DNA of 64,000 nucleotides from Sordaria brevicollis (lineage: Eukaryota; Ascomycota; Sordariomycetes; Sordariales; Sordariaceae), in assembly GCA_033439795.1 (NCBI GenBank), contig JAUTDP010000012.1, positions 62,001 to 126,000 on the forward strand. The letters run 5' to 3'. Both the position numbers and the translations under genes were made by a program. Under the pieces are notes generated by a model. It ran no database searches. It had not been told where the DNA came from and saw only the letters and a program-made list of their open reading frames with translations. Within the stretch, counting starts at the first letter, position 1. Every line of letters begins with the position of its first letter. Shown here one piece after another: positions 43,201 to 55,400 of this stretch.

Positions 43201-46200
43201 ACGTAGCGTTCTGTACTAAACTCATCGAAGGACAATGGAGTACAGGACCCTGACAAAATTACTCATCTTTAACTCTGACAGCCTGTTAGGTCAGTGCTTG
43301 CCGAGGCACGACTGATGCCTATGTTGTGTAGCATACACAGATGCTCACCAAAAAGGGACCGCGAACAACTATTAGGGTAAGGTGAAGCTCAACGACAGAT
43401 TGGCGAAATAGTATATGGAAGAAACAAGCGTGGAGTATTGGTGGCACTGTTCAAAATACCCCACGAGACAGCTAAACTGTGTACCTAAGAGGGGAAAGCT
43501 ACCTCTAGGTTGAAGCTAGGGGTTTATGGTTCATGGACCCTGACTCGCTTGAAACAGTCCCATTCAGGTACATACAGTATGACCGATGCCAGATTTTCCC
43601 AACCAGGAGACTGTGTTTATGTTTCAACAAAGCAACAAAGCCCAAAAGCTTACAGCGATGAAACAATGGGCTTCTTGTCACCGGAAAGTATATACCTCCA
43701 GCAGGATGCTGCTTGAACGACACAATATCGGTTTTCACACAGAGCTCGCGGACTACCATTTCCATCACCGCACCGGCAACTCTCAACCAAAACGGGATGA
43801 ACGCCTCCAAAAACCGTAAAACGCAAGCCCAAGCGCCCATCCATCCAGGATCCATCAGGGGCAGGGCATCAACCGAACCGAACCGACCCAAACGTTCGGG
43901 CTTCGCTGTTGCATTCTAACTTGCCCATCTAGCTATAGTACCGTACGTACGTAGCATACTATGGTAAATCTCATCTCGGATTTGGTGATGAAAGTGCCAT
44001 TTCCGAAAAGGCTTACAATCTAGAGGCCATAGAGGTATCGCATTTCGGGAAGGAAGAGATGATCGCTTTTCCAGAATGTATATACCTACTTGCATATATG
44101 TCGAGTGAGGTAGATCATGCCACCTTGACATATTTTACCACAGATGGTTCGGGTAGTGTAAACCACCACTCTCAAACTTAAACGTACAGAAAAAGGCAAA
44201 CAAGAGAGCAGTTTAGCCATCCACTGTGTCAATCACCAACCTGTTGATACCACAGTTACAAAAGATCTCCACTGACAAACAGCCGCGCGGTAGTTGAGCG
44301 AGCAAGCGATCAGGCCGATCAGATCAACACTCACAAGCGAAAAGAGGCAAAGAAACCGAACGTTGTTTGTCGTTAGCCGCCGCCGAATTGTCAGTTGGCG
44401 CGATGGTGTCTGGTGTGTTTCTTTGTTACCACCTTCCGTTAAGGCTGAAGAGAAATTTAGGTATGCCTTTTTCGCTTGGTTTTAGGGGTCTGTTAAGCGC
44501 GATACAACTCAATGACTGAGTCTATGAATAAACAGCAAGTAGGTATTCGTAAATGTGCTTGGTTTGTGATGATGCGGATGTAGAGATGTCATCATCCACT
44601 GATCATCACATCCAAAGACGGATTGGCTTTAAGGTGAGAGATCTGGTCGCACACCGATATCCATGTGCTGGCTGCCCCTGGACTCCAGTTGCTGCAGCCA
44701 AGAATATCGTGAGCTTTCGGTATACCGAGATACGCTCTTTGAAGACATCAGGACTGTTGTTAACATAGGTTGTTTTTTTGTGAAAAACGAGCGGTAGAAA
44801 GACGGGGGATGACGGGACAAAGTGGAACAGAAACTAAAGTTTCGAGGGTTCGGGTTGACCAGCACGGGTCCGCTTGGGGTCGTCAGGTCCACAGCTACCT
44901 AGGCACAGGGGTTGTGCTGGACGCTTGGACCCTCCCACTCAGCGGATCGGCCCTGCTTCTTTTGTTTTGCGACAAGCCTAACCCCGACCGTCTTCTTCCC
45001 GTCTCCCGGTATCTTGCGCAGAGGGATCGAGCAAGAACTTAACTATAAACTATAGCTTTTAAAAGAGAAATTCTTTCCTTGACCCGGTGTTCTCATTACT
45101 CCAGATGGCGAGACTTCCTCTCGTGGTTGGTTCTCAATTCAGCGCCTTGATGTCATCATCTGCTGCTGGGTGACGGAAGTTCCTTCATGTGAAAAAAAAA
45201 AAAGCAGCGTTCCTGCGGTCCTTTTCCGGAGCCCACTTCGCTGGTGGACCTGGAAGAGTCCGCAGGTCCGGTGAATTGCGAACGCGCCCTCATATGTTCA
45301 AATGGTCCGTTGTTCAACTGAAGAAATTGTAACAGTTTTCATTGCATAGGTATGAAAGAGAAGGTGGGAGACATCCAAAGGCGATCATTTTGAAGAAGAG
45401 CAAATGCGAGATCCAGACGCATCTTGCTGCGCACCGTTCGACATCCAAGATTGGAGACTGGGCTGTCACCTCATCTTGCGCCCCTCCATCCCCACCGCCG
45501 CTCGTCCTACGAAACCTTGTTGGCGCAGATCATCAAGAAAAAAAAGGCCTGGCGTCGGGACCACCTGTTAAGGCCCGTTCGTGGGCTGCCCGGGCAGAGT
45601 CAAAATATGATGATTGGGAAACAAAACATGGTGAAGGAATTCTGAGCACAATTATTTTGCAAGGCGTCGGAACATTTGAAGTTACTATCAACTCAATGTC
45701 TGTTGTGAATGGGCGTTGGTTAGCATGATTCGGTCAAGGTCGCTTTGGTAGAGGTAGCCCAACTGGGTTTTACCTGGATGGGCTAGGTAGGCGGGTGTAT
45801 TGTCAACATTTGTGTGTTCGCCCCGTCGCCCATTGCCGTGTGACGTGCCCATTGTGTACCGTGCCTTGAGTTTCCCTCCTCACCATGACGCCCATCTACT
45901 TGAACTTTTTGAACAATAATAGTTGTCCCCGAAATTGCTGTTGATACCCCAATAGCAAGCTACAGGATACGAGGAGCTGGCGGTCCTTTTCAAGGGTGCA
46001 CCGTACATCCAGCAGATCAGGCCAGGATGTGAGGATGCGACGCCGATCTTGGAGCATCGTAAGTTCTTATGGAGGGCAGACCGTTTAATGACCGTTGTTA
46101 TGTCCAGAACACCAAGGCTGATCTGGGTCCAGGTCGGCTTTTTCGTATGAATGCTCCCTATGCCGTAGACAGATAAGCAGAGAGACAGAGACAATAGTCC

Positions 46201-46617
46201 GCCGTAAACTGGTCTGTCTGTTCCTTTTGCTCTTCTTCTGTCTTTTTCCCAGCGACTCTAGGATATTCCTCGGAAGGCTGACGAATGGGTCAAGTTTATC
46301 AGGGCCTGAACAGCTTTGAAACTGACATCTTTCCAGACTCACAATGTCTTTGACAACAACGTAGAGGCACTTCCACTTGCAACGAAAAAGATGGAAGGAT
46401 ACCTCTAGGTTTGCCAAGGTGCCTGGGTCAGCTCGAAATTCAAAAGTACGGCGCACAGTGTCGATGTTGGTATCGTTTCATTGGATGGTAATGCAGATGT
46501 GGTGGGTCTTTCGCCGGCAACCAACTCAATTCCTGAATGGTGGATGGGCGGATTCGCAGCAGAATGCCTCCTCAAGTGGAAAGGCAGCGCAACCAACGCG
46601 GCACCTGGCAGTCTGAT
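40211..46617. other. 6.4-kb region without recognisable genes between two degenerate transposons
   Basis: Base composition is ordinary, unlike the AT-rich blocks on both sides. There are many short open frames on both strands, none above about 135 codons and none resembling a known family. I looked for spliced genes by linking frames across GT-AG introns and found no convincing chain. A tRNA-like box near 42958 lacks the rest of a tRNA. The region may be long intergenic DNA, contain non-coding transcripts, or hold a lineage-specific gene I cannot see. Confidence 0.4.
43019..43225 (-). CDS. Possible small unrecognised ORF (68 codons)
   Basis: This is a minus-strand ATG-initiated frame within the gene-poor region. 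The predicted peptide begins MSLVQNATLGAAAGSFLGER and has a Gly/Asp-rich middle ending near KWDMYQPAVDRKLQG. Third positions of its first ~50 codons are G/C-rich, as in the genes here. I do not recognise it and cannot exclude chance; it could also be one exon of a spliced gene. Confidence 0.2.
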   Translation of the reverse strand: MSLVQNATLGAAAGSFLGERGINVPAGATGGDQETDNGKWDMYQPAVDRKLQGVTGVDRTCSAALMNS

Positions 46618-46622
46618 GAAGG
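46618..46622 (+). repeat. Left target-site duplication GAAGG of the copia-type element
   Basis: The 5-bp GAAGG immediately before the left LTR is repeated at 52170-52174 immediately after the right LTR, as expected from integrase-mediated insertion. Confidence 0.85.
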
Positions 46623-46816
46623 TGTCAGATTGTATGGGGGAATTGATTGATTCTGTGTATCTGTGTGTAACTGTGGAGAATAGGATTCTGGAGCTCTAGT
46701 CGGGGGAGCTGGGGGTATCCCTTATTTGCTAAGACCTTCTAGGTGGCTGGTAGTATTAACTAGCTATATATTGGTTTATACTATTTTGGCCCAGAATATT
46801 ACCTTGGAATTTGATA
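46623..46816 (-). repeat. Copia-type element, 3' LTR (left)
   Basis: It is a direct repeat of 51976-52169 with equal length. Read on the minus strand it runs TA(TG)...CA. The outer ~110 bp keeps normal composition (e.g. ATTCTGTGTATCTGTGTG), while the part next to the interior is AT-shifted relative to the other LTR. Confidence 0.88.
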
Positions 46817-49800
46817 TACCCCCTTATTCGAAGACCGTTTCGATTACCCTTTTGGGGTCGAGAGTAAAGCTATTTATATATTTCCTATTCCCTTTAGTTA
46901 ATCTACCGTTACTTCTCCTACTACAATACCTAAATATTTATCCAAATCCTCCATTTCTAGAATCTTTTTATTATTACTTATTATAATTAGGCGTAATAGC
47001 TTTATAAATATCTTTAATAATTCCCTAAACCTCTTATACTCTAATACTCTAAGTACCTTCGTTAATCCATTTACGGGCATTTCCTTTGTTTCTAAGTAGT
47101 TAATTTTAAAGGTCTCTTTTTCGATAATCTCTTTTCGAAATTAATATCGATAGATATCGATATGCTTTATTTTAGTAATAAAAGTAGGAATTTCTTCAAT
47201 GAATATTTTAATAGTTTATTAATTATTATATTTTATAGTGGGGATAGGGTCGTTAAGTAACTTTATATTTAGAGCCTTAATAAATCGGTTAATAAATAAT
47301 ATTTCTTTAATAACCTTTTTAATAACGTAAAATTCTACTTTTATTATTAACGTCGTAATAGCGGTCTATTTAATAATACCCTAATAAATAAATCTATTGT
47401 ATAATTTGATTATAAATTCTTAAGAATTTTTATAATTTATTTTATTATTGGTAAACGAAGCGTTTAAAGCTATTTCGAATCGGTTATTACTTTTATAATA
47501 TAAATACCAATTTTTAATTATACGAAGGTAATAAATAACTTTCTTATTAGTATTATAGTATTTTAAATTAAGATTATAATTAAAACGAACTAGTCGATTA
47601 ATTGAGAAAGCTATATTTAGTCGCGTATTAATAGCGGCGTATAATATAGAGCCTACGTTAATTTAGTAATCTCTAATCTTAATATAATTAATTAATTTAT
47701 CGAAGGGTAATAATTTTTATTATTTTATTAGCACTATAGTGGGTCTATAAATCGACTTTAATAATTTATTAATTTTTTTAATGTAAATTTCTTAAGATAA
47801 TTAGATTTTTCCTACTTTACGGTTACGGATAATTTTAATACTTAGGAATTATTATAATTCTTTATTACCGGTTAATTAGTATTTTAATTATAGTAGGTTA
47901 GTATACTTTTTAATTTAGTCTTCGTATTCCTTTAGGTAAGTGAAAACGATATTATTAATATAATATAATATAAATACTTTTTCTTTCTTTATAATATATA
48001 AATCCTTAAGAATGGTTTTAAATCTTATACCTTTAAACGTTCCGTTTAATTCCTTTTATTATAGTAAAGGGGTTTATTGGAGGCTATAGAGCGCTTTTAA
48101 TAATTTAAGAACCTTTCCTTTTTTCCAATATCTTAGTAGTATACGTATATAGATTTTTTTATCGATTGTAGTGTTTACGAAGGCGTTTACCGTATTTTAT
48201 TAAATAAATTCTATATTAAGATGAATTATTAGTACGACGATAGTTTGGAAAGATTTTTCCGCTAGGGTAGAGGTATAGGTATTAGCGTTTATTTTACGTT
48301 ATTAATCTCCTCGGATTACTAGCCTAATTTTAACCTTATTTAAAGTATTATTTTTATTAAATTTATAAATATATATTTATATATAATTAAAGATCTATTT
48401 TCCTTTAGTACGAGGGATATTTTAGTCGATTTTAATTTAAATTCTTATATCCTTATAGTTATTAAAGTAGGCTCGTTCTACTTTACGAAATTTTTCGCTA
48501 AAAGGGTAATTTTCGAAGTTGTAATAATTCTTTAATACCCCTGGGAAATTACGGCGGTATAAATTATTTAATTTATTATATTTAATTAATAATTATTATA
48601 TTTTTATTTTTATAATTATTTTAGTAATTATTTCTATTATTAGTTATAATAGTCTTCCTATTGAAAAGGTACTCTCTTATAGCTTTAATTTTCGAAAATA
48701 TTTATCGATTATTTAGTTTAATATAACGCCCGTATATAAGGCTATTACGTACGAAGGAGGGGTATTTGGCGGCGTTGGGTATAAATTTATAATAAAATCG
48801 ATAATTATTTTATCCGGCCTTATAATTTTGTAAATATTTCCGGCTTTAATTTTTTAGGCGGTTTTTTATTAGGAATTTAGGGTTTCCTCTTCGAATATTA
48901 TATTTAGAAGAAGTTCGACCTTAGTATTTTTTAAGTAGAGATTCGTTAGTATCCTTTAATTTGGGTCCTATTTATTTATTTTATTTAATTTTTTAGCAAA
49001 TTCTTCGGTAGTTATTATTTTTAAAGTTATTAAATCCTTTTTAATATTAATTTCGTCGGGGGAGAATTTAACGCGTTCGTTAAATATTACGTTGCGTATT
49101 TATATAATTTACTTCGTAATAGGGTTCTATATATAATATATTAAGGAGGCGTTATATCCGATTAAATAGCCGATTTATATTCTAAGGAAATGCTTTTAGT
49201 AATGTTTCTCTTTCTTTTATACCGTATTAATTATAGAATATACTTTGTACTTATATATTCGAAAGTAATTAATATTTAATTGCTATAATTTTTATTAATT
49301 ATATTATTAAATAATATAGGTATAAAAGTATTTGTATAGGGATTTCCAATTGTAGAGGTATCGAAGTAACCGGTTTAGTAAATAAATTATTATATATATA
49401 ATTTTTAATTATAAATCGATTAGAAATTTTAAATTGTTTTTTATAGTATTATATTATTACTTTATTATACCCTTTAAGCGCTCTACTCTATTATTTTATT
49501 CTTAGGTATTAAGAATAGAAGGTTCGAATAATATACTTTTTATTCCGAGTTTGGTTAATATTTCTTTTTAGTTGAATTTATTATTATATTCGAGGGCTTT
49601 AATTTTAATATTGTATTAATATGCCAATATATTTATATAATTATATAAAATTAAGGTAATATTAGTAAATATCCGGTTCGAAAGGTAATAATTTTATATA
49701 TATTTAGACTATTAGTAAATAATAAATATAAAATATTAATATCCGTTAATACCCTTATCGAATTTAAGGAAATTTATTATAAAGCGTTACCTTGGTTTAT

Positions 49801-51975
49801 ATTTACGGTTTTAAAGGATTTACTATATTTAACGTCGTATTTTTACTATAGTATAGGTATCGTATTCGATTATTAATATCCCTTTTAAAGGTGCTATAGA
49901 GGGGAAATCGCTCGAAGGCTCTTCGGTTAAAGTAGAATTTATCGCGACCGCGTTATCCGCGTCCTTTTTTTTAATTAGGATATTTCGTAATTATACCCTA
50001 TCGACGTTTTATAAATATTTAAATACTTAGGGATTAAGGTAACCGAATTAGTAGTATTATATTTTAATAATTTAAATCGACGGTTTTTTCGTATAGGAAT
50101 TAATTTAATATCGCCGCGTTATAAATATTAATTTAGTAAATAATATAGGTAAGTATTCTAAGACCGTTTAATTAAGGATAATATTTAAGGAATAGAAGAA
50201 TAACCCGTTAATTCTTTTTAAATAATTATTTAGAGGTCGATAATTTTAATAAAAACCTTACCTTCGTAGTAGGAAGAGGGAGACGAAATTAATAACGAAG
50301 CTAGGGTAAAATACGATTTCTTTTAATTATAATTTTAAATTACTTTTCTTATTTTTAATAACGACGTTAACCTCCCTAAAACTTTAAATTTTAATATGGG
50401 AATTATTTACTTATAAATAGTTATTTAAATTAATATAACGAAAGTAGTAAAAACGAATAATTTTATTAAATATATAGAGAGAGTTCCCCGAGTCTAAAAT
50501 AATTGAATTTTTAAGGGGATATTCTTTTTATTTATTTCCGTTACCGATTTAGAAAATTGCCCTATACTCTTCCCTAAGGAGTTACGTAAATTTAGATTTT
50601 ATTATTTTAATAGCCTTTTCCTTAATAGTTTTAATTTTTTTAGTTAAATTAATATCCTTCGCGATATTAATTTTAATAATTCGCGTAGTAGAGGGATATA
50701 ATTTAAAAGCTTTAAATTTAGCGTTTAGATTTATATATTAATACTTTTTAAGAGAATAAAGTCCTTTTTCGTATATTTTATATATAGGGAGATTCTTACC
50801 TTTACCCTTCTTATTTTTCGAATTTTATTTTTTGCGTATATTTTCGGAATTATTTAACGTTTACTTTCGTTTACTTATATTACCCTTAGGCTTTTTATTT
50901 TTATTTTATTAACGAACGTCCTTATTATTAGCTTCTTAATAATTATTAATTTTATTATCGTTATTAATATAATAATAAATTTAATTATCGATTTCGATAG
51001 TAAACGCCCTACGACTATTTTTGCCCGCGGGGGTTATAATACTACGGCGATTATTTATACCCTATTTTTTGAAATTTTCGTATACTTTTATATACTTTAA
51101 AATATTATTTTTTATTTTATTATTAAATTTCTATATTATATCAGCGTAATTGGGTCGGATAATTTTAATAGTAGTATAAAAGTCGTTATATTAGGATATA
51201 GCGTTTATATATTCCCTAACTCCTTTAATAATACTATTATTTATAATTATAGCCTAATTTTAAAATTAAATATTAAAATTAGTTAATTCCTTTCGAAGGA
51301 TTATAATATTATCGGTATAAGCCTTACGGGTATTAACGAACTTATTAGTAATATTATATCAGGTTCTTTATTTAAGGAGGTTATATTAAATTTAAATATC
51401 CTATTCTTTTTTTATAATTAAGCTTTAAAGTTTATAATTAATTAAAGATTTTATTTAGGCTCTTATAATTTTATCCCCAATTTCGAATCTTAATTAATCC
51501 TTCTTTTTATCGGGGTAAGTAATTTTAACGTTGTAGTAAAGTTAGAGATTATTTAAATCTTTTTCGGTAAGGATTTTGTCGATTAGGATATTGTTTCGAT
51601 AATAGTAAGGAATTTCGACGGTCTTTCTAGTTTTATTTATTATAATACGAGGGAGACCGGCTTTAAAAAGATGTAATTCTTTATTAGTTATTTCGATACG
51701 GAATTTAGTAGCTAATTTAAGAGGGAAATTGCCGGGTTTAGGGTAGAGAAGTTCGCGGGGTATATCGATTTCGCCTAGGAGTTAGGCTTTAATAATATTA
51801 GGATTATATTTAGTCTATAATATTTCCTCCTAGCGGATCTAATCGTCATTATCGGTAAGGAAGGGGTTATTATTAATTATTTTATTAATTTACTTTAAAG
51901 AAAATATTATAATAGTAATAGTAGTATTGTCGTTATTATCGGTATTAATGGTAATAGGTATATTAAACTATTAAT

Positions 51976-52169
51976 TGTTAAATTGTATAGGGGAATTAAT
52001 TAATTCTATATATCTATATATAATTATAGAGAATAGGATTCTGGAGCTTTAATCGGGGGAGTTGGGGGTATCCCTTATTTGCCAAGACCTTTTGGGTGGT
52101 TGGTAGTGCTGACTAGCTGTATACTAGTCTATACTGTTTTGGCTTAGAATACTACCTTGGAATTTGATA
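51976..52169 (-). repeat. Copia-type element, 5' LTR (right)
   Basis: It is a direct repeat of 46623-46816. Here the part next to the interior is AT-shifted (ATTCTATATATCTATATATA), while the outer part keeps GC. Differences from the left copy are mainly C/T and G/A transitions. Confidence 0.88.
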
Positions 52170-52230
52170 GAAGGTGCCCTGGGCCCTTGGGTGACGACAA
52201 ACTAATTGGCGGCCCTGCTCCGTCCTTTGT
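52170..52230. other. Short unmutated spacer between the two LTR elements, with target duplications
   Basis: It comprises GAAGG (52170-52174, copia target duplication), about 51 bp of GC-rich sequence, then TTTGT (52226-52230), the probable gypsy target duplication matching TCTGT at 59775-59779 with one C/T difference. It shows no AT shift. Confidence 0.75.
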
Positions 52231-52466
52231 TGATAGGGCACGGTACGAAGGTACTGGCAAAGATGATGTATTAGTAGAAGATGGCCCTCCAAATATTGTG
52301 GAGGGCGGAGTTTAGTTAAATATAGTAATTAGACCGGCTAGGCTTACGCCTGCCGTAGCCGTTAAGCTAATACCTAGTAGGACCGTAGCCGTTAAGCTAA
52401 TGCCCGGCTTGGGTAGACGTACTAGATATTACGTACCTCCTACCCTAATAATAGGGAGCGTTTACA
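52231..52466 (-). repeat. Gypsy-type element, 3' LTR (left)
   Basis: It is a direct repeat of 59539-59774 with equal length. Its outer ~70 bp is close to normal, while the inner two-thirds shows many C-to-T and G-to-A changes relative to the right copy. Confidence 0.88.
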
Positions 52467-55400
52467 ATCTACCCCCCTTAAAATATACGATATACCCTCG
52501 CGAATTCTATTTATATATATAATATTATTATTTCTATTATTCTTCTTTAAATTTCTATATTAAAATTATTCTATTATTGCTTAATTATTTTAATATCCGC
52601 TATTTATAATATTTAAGTCCTAAATCGATATATTTTACTAAATATTTCCTTCCGGCGTTAATTTTAATAATCTTCCTATTATATTCTTCTATTCTTACTA
52701 GTCCGAAAGGCGGTAATTTTTTAATATAAACGTTAAATAAAGCCGGTTCGAACTATTCAATTAATACTATATCGTAAATTTTCTAACTCTTCGGGAAATC
52801 GAATCGGTATATAAATTTACCAATTTTCTCTACGACCCGGAATAACCCAATATATTATAGCCCGAATTTCTTTAATTATATTACCTTCGGGATTATATAA
52901 TTTTTATATAATTTAAATATTATTTTATTTCCGACGGAAAAGAATTGAAATTATTTCCGACGGTTATAATACCTTTTAACGTTTATAACGGCTATAATAA
53001 TAGCATTATTAATAAATAACTAATATACCGAGAAGTTAAAATCGTTAAAACGATATATTTTACTAATTATTATAATTTCTAGAATATAATTAAGCGTAAA
53101 CCCTAATACCGTTTCGTTAAGTAAAATTCTAATTAATCCCTTTATATTATTATATTTAAATTAAAATTATAATAAATTCGACTCCTAATCTAATAAATTC
53201 CTCAAATCGTTAATATAATATTTTAAAATTAATTGGACCGTCTAAATTATATATTCAATCTAACCGTTTATTTATAAATAATATACCGTTATATAAAGTA
53301 ATTTAATTCCGAATTTTATTTATATTAACCGCTATATATCGGTTAAGAACTTCGGATCTTTATTTAATATAATAATTTTAAGGATTCCCTAATTATTTAA
53401 TATTAATTAATTAATTAATTTAATACCCTAAATTTCGGCAGTATTAATAATTTTACTTAATATTAATAGAATTTATTTTAAATATTTATCGATTATAATT
53501 ATTAATAAATTATTCTAAGACCGAAACGTTAGGAGGCCGAAAATAAAATTAATATTAATTATATAATATAAATATAGTAGGCCGAATATAAATTATATAT
53601 CGCTATACGGTTTATAATATTTTTTATTTAATATTTAATATACCGGGCATCCTTTTAAATACCGGTTTAATTCGCAAGCGCCCTAAAGTATATAATAATA
53701 CTATAAATAATATACGAAGCGTTAGAAACCGACGTAATTTCCACCGTAAAAAGATTCGAAGATATTATAATAATAATTACATAGGACGTAAAGTCGGCGT
53801 TACTTATCGTTAATTTTCTATAAAAGACTATAATATTATTCAAAAAGTAATAAAGCAGTATTTTTCCCCAATCGGAAATTAGCGCTAATAATATTAATTA
53901 TTCGTTTCTAATACGGGTCCTCTTTATATCCCTAAATTAAACGGTTCTTAAAGTCTAAATTAATTTCGATTAAAATAATCGACTCTTAAATTAAATTAAT
54001 TATAATTAAATTTCTTTTTAATTTACCTTTTTAATAATAAATTTAATATACGGCCTATCGTTCGTTATAATCGTTTAGTAAGCGTTTTAAACCTCCTTCC
54101 CGTAAGTAATTTATTAGTAAAGGCTCTTCTTCCCGTAAATAATTTACAATTAATTAATCGTTTCGTTTAAATTTAAATAGGGCGTTAAAGACGATATAAA
54201 ACTTTCCCGGTTTATAAATTACGTTAATATTTCCCTTATATTAATTTGTATATTCTATTACCTTTAAGAGTTTTTTATTAAAAATATTAAAAGATATTAA
54301 ATTTAATATATTTATATATTATTTAACTAAATCGACGATCGCTTTATAATTAGTATAAATAATAATAAGGGGAATTATTATTGCGTTAATTTACTTTTTA
54401 TATTTAATTAAAACCTATACGAAGTTTAGGACTTCTATTTTAATCGGCCAATATCTTTTTTCTATTATAAATAAAACCCGGGATAAAAAAATAATATTTT
54501 AAACGGCTTTACGTTTAAAGTAGGTTAAAATCCGCCCCGATTCGTTTTTAAAACTAATTAAACTTAAGTTATTAATTTTATCGATATAATAAATTTTAAT
54601 ACCAATACTATATTCTAATACATTAAAATCGATAAATAATAACCGGTTTTATATATAAATATAAAATTTAATATTATTAATTAAAGCCTTTTTAATTTCG
54701 TTAAAAGAAATTTCTTCGAATAGAATAAACGGCGGCAATTTAATTCCGGCGGCCTACGTTTTTCTTTTTCCTTAGCGGGCGTATTAACGAATAATTACTA
54801 TTTTCTACCGCTCTAAAGGCTTAATAAATATACCGTAAAAGGGTATATTCTCTTTTAAATATATAATAAAACCGATAAAATAATCGAATTAAATTAAAAT
54901 TTTAAAGAATAATAAGTTTATAATAATTGTAATTTTCTCTTCGGTTATATTTATTTCGAATCCGTTAATTATTCTTCCTAAAACGATAATATTCGGGAAT
55001 ACGACGAAAATCTTTAACAGTCTAATAAATACGTTAATTCACTTTAAAACGTTAAATACAATTATAAAGTCCCTAACGTAGTCCTCTAAAATCTTAGAAG
55101 CGATAATAATATTATTATAATAAAATTTAATAATTAGAATATTTTAAAGGAATAAGTCTATTTAACGCTAAACGTATACGTTAGAATTATAATAATTTAT
55201 AATAATATAATTAAAGGTAAATTAACCTTCGGAAATCGTAATTATAAATACCTACTTCAACTTAAAGTAAATTCGTTATTAATAATAAAAAACAATAACG
55301 TTTATAACGGTTATAAACCGTACCCGTCTTACCGTAATATTACCGATAATTTGATTTTATATTTTTATTAAATAAACGTTAAAAATTAATTAACGGTTTA

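Larger units (their letters stand above)
46623..52169 (-). mobile_element. RIP-degenerated Ty1/copia-type LTR retrotransposon
   Basis: This 5547-bp element has two 194-bp direct terminal repeats (46623-46816, 51976-52169) and a 5-bp GAAGG target duplication. Coding sense is minus. A purine tract (AATAAGGGGG, reverse complement of about 46819-46829) abuts the 3' LTR at 46816. The last minus-strand relic (46898-47080) reads MPVNGLTKVLRVLEYKRFRE, like the conserved copia RNase H C-terminus. Near 47942-47971 the minus strand reads LYYINNIVF, matching a copia reverse-transcriptase YVDD motif with both Asp codons changed to Asn by G-to-A. The order (RNase H after RT, near the 3' LTR) supports Ty1/copia. 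The interior is AT-rich and full of stops in all frames, so the copy is dead. Confidence 0.88.
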
